The position numbers and the translations under genes are program-made. 52,771 nucleotides of DNA from CAYPTY01 sp964413935. GTDB taxonomy: Bacteria > Bacteroidota > Rhodothermia > Balneolales > Balneolaceae. Positions within the stretch are counted from its first letter, which is position 1, and each line of letters begins with the position of its first letter. The notes below the pieces were generated by a model. That model was not told the origin of the DNA. It saw nothing but the letters and a program-made list of their open reading frames with translations, and made no database searches. The stretch spans positions 1 through 52,771 of the forward strand of contig CAYPTY010000019.1 in the NCBI GenBank assembly GCA_964413935.1, written 5' to 3'. Positions 35,076 to 43,969 of the stretch are shown here, piece after piece.

Positions 35076-35092
35076 TGTGAAGACTTTGTGAA
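35076..35092 (-). promoter_or_regulatory. 17-base direct-repeat element, copy upstream of cydA
   Basis: Identical on the minus strand to the element at 32597-32613: TTCAC-N6-TTCAC followed by A. It lies 43 bases before the cydA ATG. Sequence after the element is also partly alike in the two places, with about 12 of 22 positions the same, which suggests the pair are related promoters rather than chance matches. Confidence 0.6.
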
Positions 35093-35135
35093 TTAGATCA
35101 TCACCTTTTACTGAACAATTGATAGACAAAGCATA

Positions 35136-35166
35136 TTGCCCTTATTCGGCTTTTTGCCTACCTTTA
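35136..35166 (+). promoter_or_regulatory. Candidate promoter for atpDC
   Basis: TTG at 35136-35138 is followed after exactly 20 bases by TACCTTTA at 35159-35166, a five-of-six match to TAnnTTTG. The atpD ATG is about 73 bases further on. The arrangement matches other candidate promoters in the window. Confidence 0.45.
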
Positions 35167-35239
35167 CCAGCCTTCGCAAAAGTGGAAAATTTGATCCTCC
35201 ATTTAGCCAAAATATCAATCAAATCCCGACTAACTGCAC

Positions 35240-36727
35240 ATGAATAAAGGAATTGTAGCACAGGTAATCGGCCCCGTTGTTGACGTTGATTTTCCTGATG
35301 TGGATATCCCACCCTTATTAAACGCCCTCCATGTAAAACAACAAGATGGCTCAACCCTGGTACTCGAAGTAGCTCAGCACCTTGGAGAAGATCGTGTAAG
35401 AACCATTGCAATGGATTCTACCGACGGACTGGTGCGCGGTACTGATGTTTTTGATACCGGTGATAACATCTCAATGCCGGTGGGTGAAGATATCCGTGGT
35501 CGACTGTTCAACATTGTTGGGGAAGCCATTGATGGGATTGAAGAACCGAAAGGGGATCGCAGATATCCGATTCACCGGCCAGCTCCTCCATTCGACCAGC
35601 TTGCAACCTCCACTGAAATGCTGGAAACCGGAATCAAAGTAGTTGACCTGCTTTGCCCCTATTCCAAAGGCGGTAAGATCGGACTCTTTGGTGGTGCCGG
35701 TGTAGGTAAAACGGTATTGATTCAGGAACTGATCAATAACATTGCAAAGCAGCATGGCGGACTTTCCGTATTTGCCGGTGTTGGTGAGCGTACCCGTGAA
35801 GGAAATGACCTTCTGCGTGAGTTCATCGAATCCGGAGTAATTGATTATGGCGTTGAGTTCAAAGAAATTATGGAGCAGGGGGGATGGGATCTCTCCAAAG
35901 TGGACAAAGAAGCACTTAAAAAATCACAGGCTACCCTTGTGTTTGGTCAGATGAATGAGCCACCGGGAGCCCGTGCGCGTGTTGCCCTTTCCGGATTGAC
36001 CGTAGCCGAATACTTCCGCGATGAAGTATCCCGTGATATCCTCTTGTTTATCGATAACATTTTCCGGTTTACCCAGGCGGGTTCTGAGGTATCTGCACTT
36101 CTTGGCCGAATGCCTTCAGCGGTAGGTTATCAGCCAACCCTGGCTACTGAGATGGGTGCACTTCAGGAAAGAATTACATCAACCAAAGCGGGTTCCATTA
36201 CTTCCGTACAGGCTGTTTATGTGCCTGCTGATGACTTGACTGACCCCGCTCCGGCAACTACCTTTACTCACCTGGATGCCACCACGGTACTATCACGTGC
36301 CCTCACTCAGATCGGTATCTATCCGGCTGTGGATCCGCTTGACTCCACTTCCCGAATCGTAGATCCTAAAGTTGTGGGTAGTGACCACTACAATACTGCC
36401 CGCCGACTCACAGAGCTGCTGCAGAACTACAAAGACCTTCAGGATATTATTGCCATTCTGGGTATGGATGAACTCTCTGATGAAGATAAACTGGTTGTAG
36501 CCCGGGCACGTCGCGCTCAGCGATTCCTGAGTCAGCCATTCTTCGTAGCGGAGCAGTTTACCGGCTCACCCGGAAAATACGTTAAGATCGAAGACACCAT
36601 CAAAGGCTTCAAAATGATCCTGGATGGTGAGCTTGATCACCTCCCTGAAAATGCCTTCTACATGGTGGGAAGTATTGAAGAGGCTATCGAACGCGGTGAG
36701 AAACTGCTCGAAGAATCAGCAGCTTAA
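35240..36727 (+). CDS. atpD: F1F0 ATP synthase subunit beta
   Basis: A 495-residue catalytic subunit of the F1 sector that makes ATP from the proton or sodium gradient. Walker A GGAGVGKT lies near 152-159, the GERTREGNDL segment follows, and Walker B is DILLFIDNIFRFTQAGSEVS. The catalytic-interface ALSGLTVAEYFRDE and the DELSEED-loop equivalent DELSDEDK are present. The N-terminal beta-barrel (VIGPVVDVDFPD) is intact. Only atpC follows. The separation of atpD-atpC from the atpIBEFHAG genes is common in Bacteroidota and relatives, so the remaining subunits are expected elsewhere in the genome. Confidence 0.98.
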   Translation: MNKGIVAQVIGPVVDVDFPDVDIPPLLNALHVKQQDGSTLVLEVAQHLGEDRVRTIAMDSTDGLVRGTDVFDTGDNISMPVGEDIRGRLFNIVGEAIDGIEEPKGDRRYPIHRPAPPFDQLATSTEMLETGIKVVDLLCPYSKGGKIGLFGGAGVGKTVLIQELINNIAKQHGGLSVFAGVGERTREGNDLLREFIESGVIDYGVEFKEIMEQGGWDLSKVDKEALKKSQATLVFGQMNEPPGARARVALSGLTVAEYFRDEVSRDILLFIDNIFRFTQAGSEVSALLGRMPSAVGYQPTLATEMGALQERITSTKAGSITSVQAVYVPADDLTDPAPATTFTHLDATTVLSRALTQIGIYPAVDPLDSTSRIVDPKVVGSDHYNTARRLTELLQNYKDLQDIIAILGMDELSDEDKLVVARARRAQRFLSQPFFVAEQFTGSPGKYVKIEDTIKGFKMILDGELDHLPENAFYMVGSIEEAIERGEKLLEESAA

Positions 36728-36739
36728 AGGGATTAGATC

Positions 36740-37000
36740 ATGAGTACCTTTCACGCACAAATCCTGACCCCGGAAGGACCGCTTTTTGAAGGCGAAGTCA
36801 CTGGTGTTAAAATGCCGGGTGAACTGGGCTCCTTCGAGGTGAAGTATAATCATGCACCCATCGTATCCACTCTGGAGAAGGGGAGTGTGCTGATCCGAAT
36901 TCAGAACGAGAAGGATAAGAACTTCCAGATAACCGGTGGTTTTGTGGAAGTGAACCAGAACATGCTCACACTGATTGCCGAATCTGCAACAGAAGCCTGA
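36740..37000 (+). CDS. atpC: F1F0 ATP synthase subunit epsilon
   Basis: An 86-residue epsilon subunit of the F1 central stalk. The N-terminal beta-sandwich is complete (FHAQILTPEGPLFEGEVTGV, PGELGSFEVKYNHAPIVSTL and the VEVNQNMLTLIAE strand). The C-terminal two-helix inhibitory domain of E. coli epsilon (138 residues) is missing, as in many Bacteroidota. The enzyme therefore probably lacks epsilon-type inhibition of hydrolysis. It follows atpD after 12 bases and is closed by a strong terminator. Confidence 0.95.
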   Translation: MSTFHAQILTPEGPLFEGEVTGVKMPGELGSFEVKYNHAPIVSTLEKGSVLIRIQNEKDKNFQITGGFVEVNQNMLTLIAESATEA

Positions 37001-37043
37001 TTCGAAACTCTTAACAGATACCTGCGTGTATCTGCTGAATATG

Positions 37044-37074
37044 AAAGCCGATAACCTGATTATCGGCTTTTTTT
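37044..37074 (+). terminator. Intrinsic terminator after atpC
   Basis: AAAGCCGATAA (37044-37054) pairs with TTATCGGCTTT (37060-37070) around a five-base loop, followed by a T-run to 37074. This is a clear rho-independent terminator for atpDC. Confidence 0.95.
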
Positions 37075-37115
37075 ATTCATAAAAATCAGTTATTTAGATA
37101 TATATCCTAGTGACC

Positions 37116-37607
37116 ATGAAAACTTTCACCCAAATCCTGATTGTATTTCTGTCCATATTGGCTCAGGGATTGCTTAACGCCCAGGATTTTGAATCAGGTG
37201 AAATTTTTGTGAATGAGAAAGGGGTAGCAATTCAGGGTTTTGATCCGGTAGAGTACCACCTGACTCTCCGCGCTGTACCCGGAGACAGCAGCATCGCAAT
37301 CAATCATGAAGGCGCACACTTCTATTTTCGAAATGTGGTAAACAAAAAGCTTTTCCAGAATTCACCTGAAAAATACCTGCCCGCTTATGGGGGCTTTTGT
37401 TCAGACGGATTGAGTATTCCGCAGGATGGTGATCTGCCTGAACCCGGACGCTACGCCTCAGATCCTAAAAACTTTCTTTTATTTAAAGATCGCTTGTTTT
37501 TGTTTTGTCCGGATGAGAAATGGCGAAATAAGCAGGACTGGAATTTGAAGCAGGAAGAGTTTATTCGCCAGGCCGACTCAATCTGGACCATTCTCCAGAG
37601 TTCCTGA
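37116..37607 (+). CDS. Exported YHS-domain protein
   Basis: A 163-residue secreted protein. The signal peptide is about residues 1-22 (MKTFTQILIVFLSILAQGLL, then NAQ). The mature part matches the YHS-domain layout seen in small periplasmic proteins: GVAIQGFDPVEYHL, then HFYFRNVVNKKLFQNSPEKY, then YGGFCSDGLS. In other YHS proteins this fold sits beside metal-handling domains, but a metal role here is only a possibility. An in-frame GTG at 37110 would add two residues; I used the ATG. The last 30 bases overlap the 3' end of the convergent GH13 gene, with no terminator between them. Confidence 0.75.
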   Translation: MKTFTQILIVFLSILAQGLLNAQDFESGEIFVNEKGVAIQGFDPVEYHLTLRAVPGDSSIAINHEGAHFYFRNVVNKKLFQNSPEKYLPAYGGFCSDGLSIPQDGDLPEPGRYASDPKNFLLFKDRLFLFCPDEKWRNKQDWNLKQEEFIRQADSIWTILQSS

Positions 37608-39506
37608 AAAACCCGCAATCAAAAAGGCTCGGGGTGGCAGATTGGCATTTAATTGCTGATCAAGTAGCTCAAACTCACCTTCCCCCATCAGCTGTTTATA
37701 AGTACCCGTCAATTTCGCATCAATCGTTACCTGTCGGGGTTGGTTTGAGGTGTTGAAAAGTACAAGTACTTCTGAATCATCATCATAGCGGCTATAGGCA
37801 AGCAGCTCTTTTTCATCATCCATTAGCAGATATTGGAGATTACCCAGAGCCAGGACAGGCCATTTTTTTCGGATGTTGATGAGTGATCGATAAAAACTGA
37901 AGAGTTCAGTATTGAAGATAACCTCGTCATCTTCCCGTGCTTTTCCCAGCGGGTGAACGCTCTCATCCTCAAAGTCCAGATCAGGCCAGATCAAGGGTTT
38001 ACGGGTTGAAGGATCATCTGCTCCCCACATACCCATTTCATCACCTGCCCAGATATGCGGCGAACCCACAAAGGTGAATTGCTGAGCCAGAATCAGTTTC
38101 ATGGTCTGATAGGTTTCCGCGTCCGGTTTGTCAATTTTATAATCCGGATCATCGGTGGGTGAGGGTCGGAATTTATATTTGTTTTTATTGTAGATGGAAG
38201 TGCTGAATCTAGGCACATCGTGACTGGCCGTCAGGTTCATCATGGCACGCTGGTTTTGAATTCGGATACCTTCAGCGTAGGAATTCAGGCTGTCTGCATA
38301 TTCACTCACCGGTATTTTATCCGGCGACTGATTAAAAAAGTTACGGGTAGAGCGGTACCAGCGGTAATTCATGGGTGCATCAAAGACATCACCCTGAAGA
38401 GCAGGAGCGGGATCCAGTAATTTATCCGGATACTGTTCCCACCAGATTTCACCCACCAGATAAGCCTCAGGATTAATATCCCGAACCAGCTCCCGATATC
38501 TTCTCCAGAAACCGAGCGGCATTTCTGCAGCCACATCCAGACGGAAGCCGTCAACTCCATCCGAAGGGTCTCCATCCCCATCAGGATCCAGCCAGCGTTG
38601 GGTTACCGCAAAAATATGATCACGGGCGGCATCGGAATATATATCCCCATCGAAATAGGACACTTTTACACTGTGGTCTTGCTTCACAGTTTCTTTGATC
38701 TCGGGCAGAGAATAAACACCAAGCCAGCCGGTGTAGTCAAATTCATTTTCTTCCGTATCAGGATCATCGAATGCATCCACCCAATACCAGTCGGCATAGG
38801 CCGATTCACGCTGATGCTCCAGTACATCTTTCCAGGCCCAGAATTCGGTTCCGGTGTGATTCCAGGAATAATCCAGAATCACTTTTATGCCACGCTCATG
38901 AAAAGCTCCGATTACTTCCAGAAAAAGGGAATCAGCAGAAGTCAGAACCCAGGTGGATGGGTCAACTGGGTTTTCTGAGGCCATTAAGGCTTTGTCCCCT
39001 TCAGGATCTGGACCAAAATTCACATCCACATGCCTCCAGTTTCGAGCATCATATTTGTGGAGGGAGGGGGCGTCATTTAGCGGGTTGAAATAAATGGCAG
39101 TAACGCCAAGGGAATCAATGTACTCCAGAGCATCCAGCACACCTTTCAGGTCACCCCCATAACGACGAAGCTGAACTTTCTGATTGAAACTGCGAACTGT
39201 ACTGCCCCCGCCATCTTTCACACCGTCCAGTTCCTCAAACCAGGGATCCGGCTTGTACCAGTCATGTCCCCAGGGAGTTATTTCCCAGTTTTCGGGTATA
39301 AAACCGGGGTATGAACCAACAATATCATCCTTAGTGGGATCATTCGATGGATCCCCGTTTCGGAAACGCTCCACGAAAACCTGATACCAAACCGCATTTT
39401 GTGACCATTCAGGAGGATCTTCAAAGGCAGTTTCTGTCTGTTTTATGCATGAAATGCTCAGTGCAATAACCAGGAGAAAAAGAAGAATGGGAAGCTGCTT
39501 TATCAT
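37578..39506 (-). CDS. GH13 alpha-amylase-family lipoprotein
   Basis: A 642-residue glycoside hydrolase for alpha-glucans. The N-terminus is a lipoprotein signal (LLFLLVIALSISC) with lipobox LSIS-Cys at residue 20, so it should be anchored in the membrane, possibly facing outward. Catalytic residues are visible: the nucleophile Asp in DGFRLDVAAE (about 322), the acid/base Glu in VGEIWWEQ (about 352) and the third Asp in TASHDVPR (about 428). ILDYSWNHTGTEFW carries the conserved His region. The insert DADGDPSDGVDG-like segment (WLDPDGDGDPSDGVDG) may bind calcium. It resembles neopullulanase or cyclomaltodextrinase-type enzymes, but substrate specificity is not provable. No SusCD genes flank it. 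Confidence 0.92.
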   Translation of the reverse strand: MIKQLPILLFLLVIALSISCIKQTETAFEDPPEWSQNAVWYQVFVERFRNGDPSNDPTKDDIVGSYPGFIPENWEITPWGHDWYKPDPWFEELDGVKDGGGSTVRSFNQKVQLRRYGGDLKGVLDALEYIDSLGVTAIYFNPLNDAPSLHKYDARNWRHVDVNFGPDPEGDKALMASENPVDPSTWVLTSADSLFLEVIGAFHERGIKVILDYSWNHTGTEFWAWKDVLEHQRESAYADWYWVDAFDDPDTEENEFDYTGWLGVYSLPEIKETVKQDHSVKVSYFDGDIYSDAARDHIFAVTQRWLDPDGDGDPSDGVDGFRLDVAAEMPLGFWRRYRELVRDINPEAYLVGEIWWEQYPDKLLDPAPALQGDVFDAPMNYRWYRSTRNFFNQSPDKIPVSEYADSLNSYAEGIRIQNQRAMMNLTASHDVPRFSTSIYNKNKYKFRPSPTDDPDYKIDKPDAETYQTMKLILAQQFTFVGSPHIWAGDEMGMWGADDPSTRKPLIWPDLDFEDESVHPLGKAREDDEVIFNTELFSFYRSLINIRKKWPVLALGNLQYLLMDDEKELLAYSRYDDDSEVLVLFNTSNQPRQVTIDAKLTGTYKQLMGEGEFELLDQQLNANLPPRAFLIAGFSGTLENGPD

Positions 39507-39526
39507 GACTGCTTCATTGTAAGCCC

Positions 39527-41194
39527 TTAGAATAAACCACTGATTTTTCCATCTTTATCGATGTCCATATATTCGGCAGATGGTACGGCGGGTAAGCCCG
39601 GCATACGCAGAATTTTACCGGCAATCGGGATCAGAAAACCGGCTCCGGCGGCAATCTCAAATTCCCGTATATGGATATCGAAATTTTCAGGCCTACCCAG
39701 CTTTTTCTCATCATCACTTAAGCTTTTCTGGGTTTTGGCAATGCATACCGGAAGGTCACCGTATCCAAGTTCTTCGAAACGCTCGAGCTGCTCCAGAGCC
39801 AGATTGTCCAGTACTACGCGATTGGCTCCGTAAATGGTACGGCATACTTTTTCGATTTTTTCAATTACCGGTTCCTTGAGTTCATAAGTTGGCTTAAAAG
39901 TAGCAGTACTTTTTTTGGATGCTTGTGTAACCATTTCGGCAAGTTCGGTACAGCCTTCCCCGCCTTTTGCCCATCCATAACTTATAGAAACCGGAACATC
40001 TAATTCAGCACAGGCCGCTTTAAGCAACTGGTATTCCTCTTCTGTATCGTGGTCGAAGGCGTTCACTGCCACAACAACGGGGATCCCGAAGCTGCAAAGG
40101 CTTTGAAGATGTCTTTCCAGATTAGGAAGGCCCTTCTTCAGAGCTTCCGGATCGGGTTCATTTAGTTCATGCAGAGCCTTACCGCCGTGATATTTTAGAG
40201 CCCGAACGGTTGCTACCAGGACTACAGCTTTTGGAGAAATACCGGCTTCCCGGCATTTGATATTAAAAAATTTCTCTGCACCCAGATCCGCACCAAAGCC
40301 TGCCTCGGTAACCACATAGTCGCTCAGGCTCATAGCCATTTTGGTACCGATGATAGAGTTTGTTCCCTGTGCGATGTTGGCAAAAGGCCCACCGTGAATA
40401 ATGGCTGGATTACTTTCGAGGGTTTGCACCAGATTCGGCTTGATAGCATTGCGCATCAGTATGGCCATAGCGCCCTCGGCCTTCAGGTCATGGGCATGAA
40501 CAGGTTTGTTATCGAAGGTATCTCCGATGTAGATACGGGCAAACTTAGCCTTCATATCTTCCAGATCTTTGCTCTGGCAAAGAATGGCCATGATTTCGGA
40601 GGCTGCCGTGATATTAAATCCGGTCTCGTGGGGGATGCCGCCCGAACGCCCGCCCAGTGCCAGCACAGTCCGCCTGAGGCTGCGGTCGTTCATATCAATG
40701 GCCCGTTTCCAGAGTACGGTTCTGGGATCAATATTCAGGCTTCGGTTTCGGCTTTGGAAGTTATTGTCGATGAGTGCCGATAGCAGATTATTGGCTTTTT
40801 CCACAGCACTGAAATCCCCAGTGAAGTGGAGGTTAATATCCTCCATCGGTATCACCTGACTGTAACCGCCGCCAGCCGCGCCGCCTTTGATTCCAAATAC
40901 CGGCCCGAGACTGGGTTCGCGGATTACGGCTGTGGTCTTTTTGCCGAGTTTATTCAGACCGTCTGTCAGACCAATGGTCACGGTGGTTTTACCTTCACCG
41001 GCCGGAGTGGGGGTGATTGCTGTTACCAGCACCAAATTGCTTTGCTGCAGCCGGTTTTCATCAATCAGTTTTAGAGGAAGTTTAGCTTTATGTACTCCGT
41101 AGTACTCGAGGTCCGCTTCCTGTACACCAAGCTTTTCGGCAATTTGCCTGATGTGTTTTATTTCAACACTGTGCGCTTTCTGTAGATCGTTCAT
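39527..41194 (-). CDS. fhs: Formate--tetrahydrofolate ligase
   Basis: A 555-residue enzyme that makes 10-formyl-THF from formate, THF and ATP, feeding purine and one-carbon metabolism. The nucleotide-binding motif TPAGEGKTTVTIGL is near 62-75. EPSLGPVFGIKGGAAGGGYSQ is present in split form and is a family hallmark, as are LHFTGDFSAVEKANNLL and the PGLPAVP segment near the C-terminus. Length is normal. The frame opens at a TTG (41206), but the ATG at 41194 (MNDLQKAHSVEIKHI) is preferred. It stands between a SnoaL-like gene and the GH13 gene, all on the minus strand. Confidence 0.96.
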   Translation of the reverse strand: MNDLQKAHSVEIKHIRQIAEKLGVQEADLEYYGVHKAKLPLKLIDENRLQQSNLVLVTAITPTPAGEGKTTVTIGLTDGLNKLGKKTTAVIREPSLGPVFGIKGGAAGGGYSQVIPMEDINLHFTGDFSAVEKANNLLSALIDNNFQSRNRSLNIDPRTVLWKRAIDMNDRSLRRTVLALGGRSGGIPHETGFNITAASEIMAILCQSKDLEDMKAKFARIYIGDTFDNKPVHAHDLKAEGAMAILMRNAIKPNLVQTLESNPAIIHGGPFANIAQGTNSIIGTKMAMSLSDYVVTEAGFGADLGAEKFFNIKCREAGISPKAVVLVATVRALKYHGGKALHELNEPDPEALKKGLPNLERHLQSLCSFGIPVVVAVNAFDHDTEEEYQLLKAACAELDVPVSISYGWAKGGEGCTELAEMVTQASKKSTATFKPTYELKEPVIEKIEKVCRTIYGANRVVLDNLALEQLERFEELGYGDLPVCIAKTQKSLSDDEKKLGRPENFDIHIREFEIAAGAGFLIPIAGKILRMPGLPAVPSAEYMDIDKDGKISGLF

Positions 41195-41249
41195 CCGTTG
41201 TTTCAAATATGAATTTCAGATCGATGATAGGGAAAGCGGATGTATTATT

Positions 41250-41645
41250 CTATTCAGACTTTGCGGTCGTATTGATCATGTAGGAAGTAATCCCCGAAAC
41301 CCGGTTACTATCTGCGGATCTGAATCGGAAGACATTGGCAAAACTGTACTGATTCCCGTTTTCCATGTAAATAATGCCATTGCAGGAGGCGCGGTCTTCA
41401 TAGGCGATAATACAGTCCAGGTACAGTTTTTGAACACTGGAATTCTTAACTCTTTCCAGTTCCTCAAAAAACTCATCCTTTCCGTTTTTCACCCAGCTTC
41501 CTACAAACTCCCATCGGATATCTTCACTTACATGCTGCTTGATGAAGTCGACATCACCTTCGGCAAAAGCCACATTCAGATCACGGATAAACTCTTTTCT
41601 TGGCGAGTATGAGCAATCCTCGTTTATCTGTACAATCAGTCCCAT
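41250..41645 (-). CDS. SnoaL-like / NTF2-fold protein
   Basis: A 131-residue protein with the NTF2-like cone fold. The segment EFIRDLNVAFAEGDVDFIKQ followed by HVSEDIRWEFVGSWVKNGKDEFFEEL is the typical start of SnoaL-like proteins, and the C-terminal strands CNGIIYMENGNQYSFANVFRFR fit. Such proteins may be isomerases, hydrolases or mere ligand binders. No catalytic residue can be assigned. ACAGGAGAACTATT before the ATG is a good ribosome-binding site. It lies 15 bases after the PBP1A gene and 55 bases before fhs, probably in one transcript. Confidence 0.72.
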   Translation of the reverse strand: MGLIVQINEDCSYSPRKEFIRDLNVAFAEGDVDFIKQHVSEDIRWEFVGSWVKNGKDEFFEELERVKNSSVQKLYLDCIIAYEDRASCNGIIYMENGNQYSFANVFRFRSADSNRVSGITSYMINTTAKSE

Positions 41646-41660
41646 AATAGTTCTCCTGTA

Positions 41661-43967
41661 TTACCAGCCGATCCTTCCCTTGCGGGCGTCTTTCATCATC
41701 TCATCTGATCCTTTTTCAGGATCTTCCGGCATGATGAAACCAGGAGGTGGCGTAAAGGCATCATATCCCCAGTATGCTTCCGGATCAGCGGTTACCCGGT
41801 TAATAAAAGTCCCTACAATAGGCAATGCGGAACGGGCGCCTTGCCCTATGGAATTCGGATTATCGGTCGGGAAACGGATTCGGCGGTCTTCACCACCAAC
41901 CCACGCACCCATCACAATATGAGGCGTCATACCTACAAACCAGTTATCGGCTGAGTTTTGAGTGGTTCCCGTCTTTCCGGCAATGTCCTGCCGTACACCA
42001 TATACATTTCTTAGCCGTACACCTGTGCCGTGGTAGCCATCACCACCGCGGATTACCCCGCGCATCATATCAACCATGATGTAGGCCGTTTCCGGTGAAA
42101 TTACTTCCTGGCTATACTCCGGATAGTACTCAATCAATACATTACCCTCTTTGTCCTCGATTCGGGTAATGGCAATGGGGTCGATGTGTACACCGGCATT
42201 GGCAAAGGTGGTGTAGGCACTGGTAAGCTCCAGCAATGAAACTTCAGCTGTACCCAGGGCAATGGAAGGATAAGCCGGAGTGTCAGACATATCGATCCCG
42301 AAATTCTCGGCCATCTGTTTGATTTTTCTGGCGGCCGGATCCAGTTCCCAGAGCTTGTTGGTCCCGGGCGCTCCTGCCAGTTCAGGCAGCAGCCTCACGG
42401 TAATGTTGTTCAGACTGCGAGCCAGAGCCTGACGTAGCGGAAGCTCCACCGGGCCGGATGGTACTTTTGGATCTTTAGGAGCCCAGCGGTTGCCCTCCCG
42501 GTCAAAGAATTTGGTCGGGAATTTGGAAAACTTGTGATAGGGCATGTATCCGTTATCAATGGCCAGAGCGTACACAAAGGGCTTGAATGTGGAACCGGCC
42601 TGACGCTGTGACTGATACACATGATCGTACTGCACATTCCCGTAATTGGAACCGCCCACCCAGGCCAGCACATTTCCGTTGGTGGGTTCAATGGCCACAA
42701 AACCGGCTTCAAGTCGTGTTCGGGCACGCATCACCGAATCAACAAAAGCGGAGTCCTGCATCAGGGTATCGATAACCACCTTGCGGATTTTGGTATCGAA
42801 GTTGGTAAATCCGTTTTTGTATTCATCGGTGTCTTCAATGAAACTGGGAAGGAATTTTGGATATCGCTCCCACAGCATATCCATATAGCTGCCACCCGGG
42901 GAGGTCCATTCATCTTCAAAAATGCTCTGAAGTGAATCCAGCTTGGTCTTTAAAGCAATTTCTGCATGCTGTTGAAGCCTGGAGTCGATGGTGGTGTAAA
43001 TGACCAGTCCGTCGGTATACAGATCATAGCCGTTTTCATCGGCCCATCCCTGTACGCGCTGTCGCACGTATTCACCGAAGTAGCGGCTTTTTCGACCTGA
43101 TTTAAAGGGAGGGTGATAATCCAGCACAATGGGTTCTGCCTTCATGTTATTGTATTCAACACGGTCGATGAAGCCATGACGAAGCATGAGGGATAGCACA
43201 ATATTTCGTCTGCGTTCAGCCCGCTCAGGATAGATACGCGGGTTATAGGCATAAATGGCATTTAATGACCCGATCAGCGTAGCCGACTCGAGCATCGTGA
43301 GATCCTTGGCAGCCTTACCGAAGTGGGTTTGGGCAGCTGCTTCAATCCCGAAAGCGGAGTTCGGAAACTCAACCGTATTTAGATACATCTCAATGATCTC
43401 ATTCTTAGTGTAGTTCTTTTCAATCTGCACCGCGGTGATCATCTCCTTGAATTTCCGGGATACGGAAAACTTGAGCCCAATTTTTTTGTACAGGTTCCGA
43501 GCCAGCTGCTGGGTAATGGTGGATCCGCCCTGGGGATCGCCCCTTAGGATGTGATAGGGGATGGCAAGGGTGCGGATCATGTCCATGCCCCAGTGGTCAT
43601 AAAATCGATGGTCTTCCGTTGAAATCAGGGCATTAACCACATTGGGAGAGATATTTTCAAAGCGGACCCAAGTACGGTTTTCTGTAAAATACTTATCCAG
43701 TACCGCACCATCACGGCTGCGTACTTCTGAAGCAATGGCTGTTTTGGGATTTTCCAGTTCCTGAATGGAAGGTAGGCCTTTAAAAAGGTAGTTCACATAC
43801 AGCCCGCCGGCAATAAGAATCAAAAGAAATGAGGATCCGATAATGATGAGCAGATTTCTATGGATGCCGGATTCTTTCTTTTCCTTTTTTTGCTGTTTCA
43901 GAATCTGTTCGCGGTATTCCGGATCGTTAAAATAGCGTTCGTTATCGATCTCCGGTGATTTAGCCAT
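41661..43967 (-). CDS. Penicillin-binding protein 1A, bifunctional transglycosylase/transpeptidase
   Basis: A 768-residue class A PBP that polymerises and cross-links peptidoglycan. A cytoplasmic N-terminal tail precedes one transmembrane helix at about 37-58 (NLLIIIGSSFLLILIAGGLY). The GT51 domain has the catalytic Glu118 in STEDHRFYDHWG, then GGSTITQQLARNLYK and EIIEMYLNTVEFP. The transpeptidase domain has the active-site AGSTFKPFVYALA (about 462-474), SLN in ARSLNNITVR and KTG in AGKTGTTQNS (about 664). All catalytic motifs are intact. The gene starts two bases after lpxH ends. Confidence 0.96.
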   Translation of the reverse strand: MAKSPEIDNERYFNDPEYREQILKQQKKEKKESGIHRNLLIIIGSSFLLILIAGGLYVNYLFKGLPSIQELENPKTAIASEVRSRDGAVLDKYFTENRTWVRFENISPNVVNALISTEDHRFYDHWGMDMIRTLAIPYHILRGDPQGGSTITQQLARNLYKKIGLKFSVSRKFKEMITAVQIEKNYTKNEIIEMYLNTVEFPNSAFGIEAAAQTHFGKAAKDLTMLESATLIGSLNAIYAYNPRIYPERAERRRNIVLSLMLRHGFIDRVEYNNMKAEPIVLDYHPPFKSGRKSRYFGEYVRQRVQGWADENGYDLYTDGLVIYTTIDSRLQQHAEIALKTKLDSLQSIFEDEWTSPGGSYMDMLWERYPKFLPSFIEDTDEYKNGFTNFDTKIRKVVIDTLMQDSAFVDSVMRARTRLEAGFVAIEPTNGNVLAWVGGSNYGNVQYDHVYQSQRQAGSTFKPFVYALAIDNGYMPYHKFSKFPTKFFDREGNRWAPKDPKVPSGPVELPLRQALARSLNNITVRLLPELAGAPGTNKLWELDPAARKIKQMAENFGIDMSDTPAYPSIALGTAEVSLLELTSAYTTFANAGVHIDPIAITRIEDKEGNVLIEYYPEYSQEVISPETAYIMVDMMRGVIRGGDGYHGTGVRLRNVYGVRQDIAGKTGTTQNSADNWFVGMTPHIVMGAWVGGEDRRIRFPTDNPNSIGQGARSALPIVGTFINRVTADPEAYWGYDAFTPPPGFIMPEDPEKGSDEMMKDARKGRIGW

Positions 43968-43969
43968 AA

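Noticed and set aside
37110..37115. GTG start for the YHS protein
   Set aside because: The ATG two codons later gives the same signal peptide and is the simpler start.
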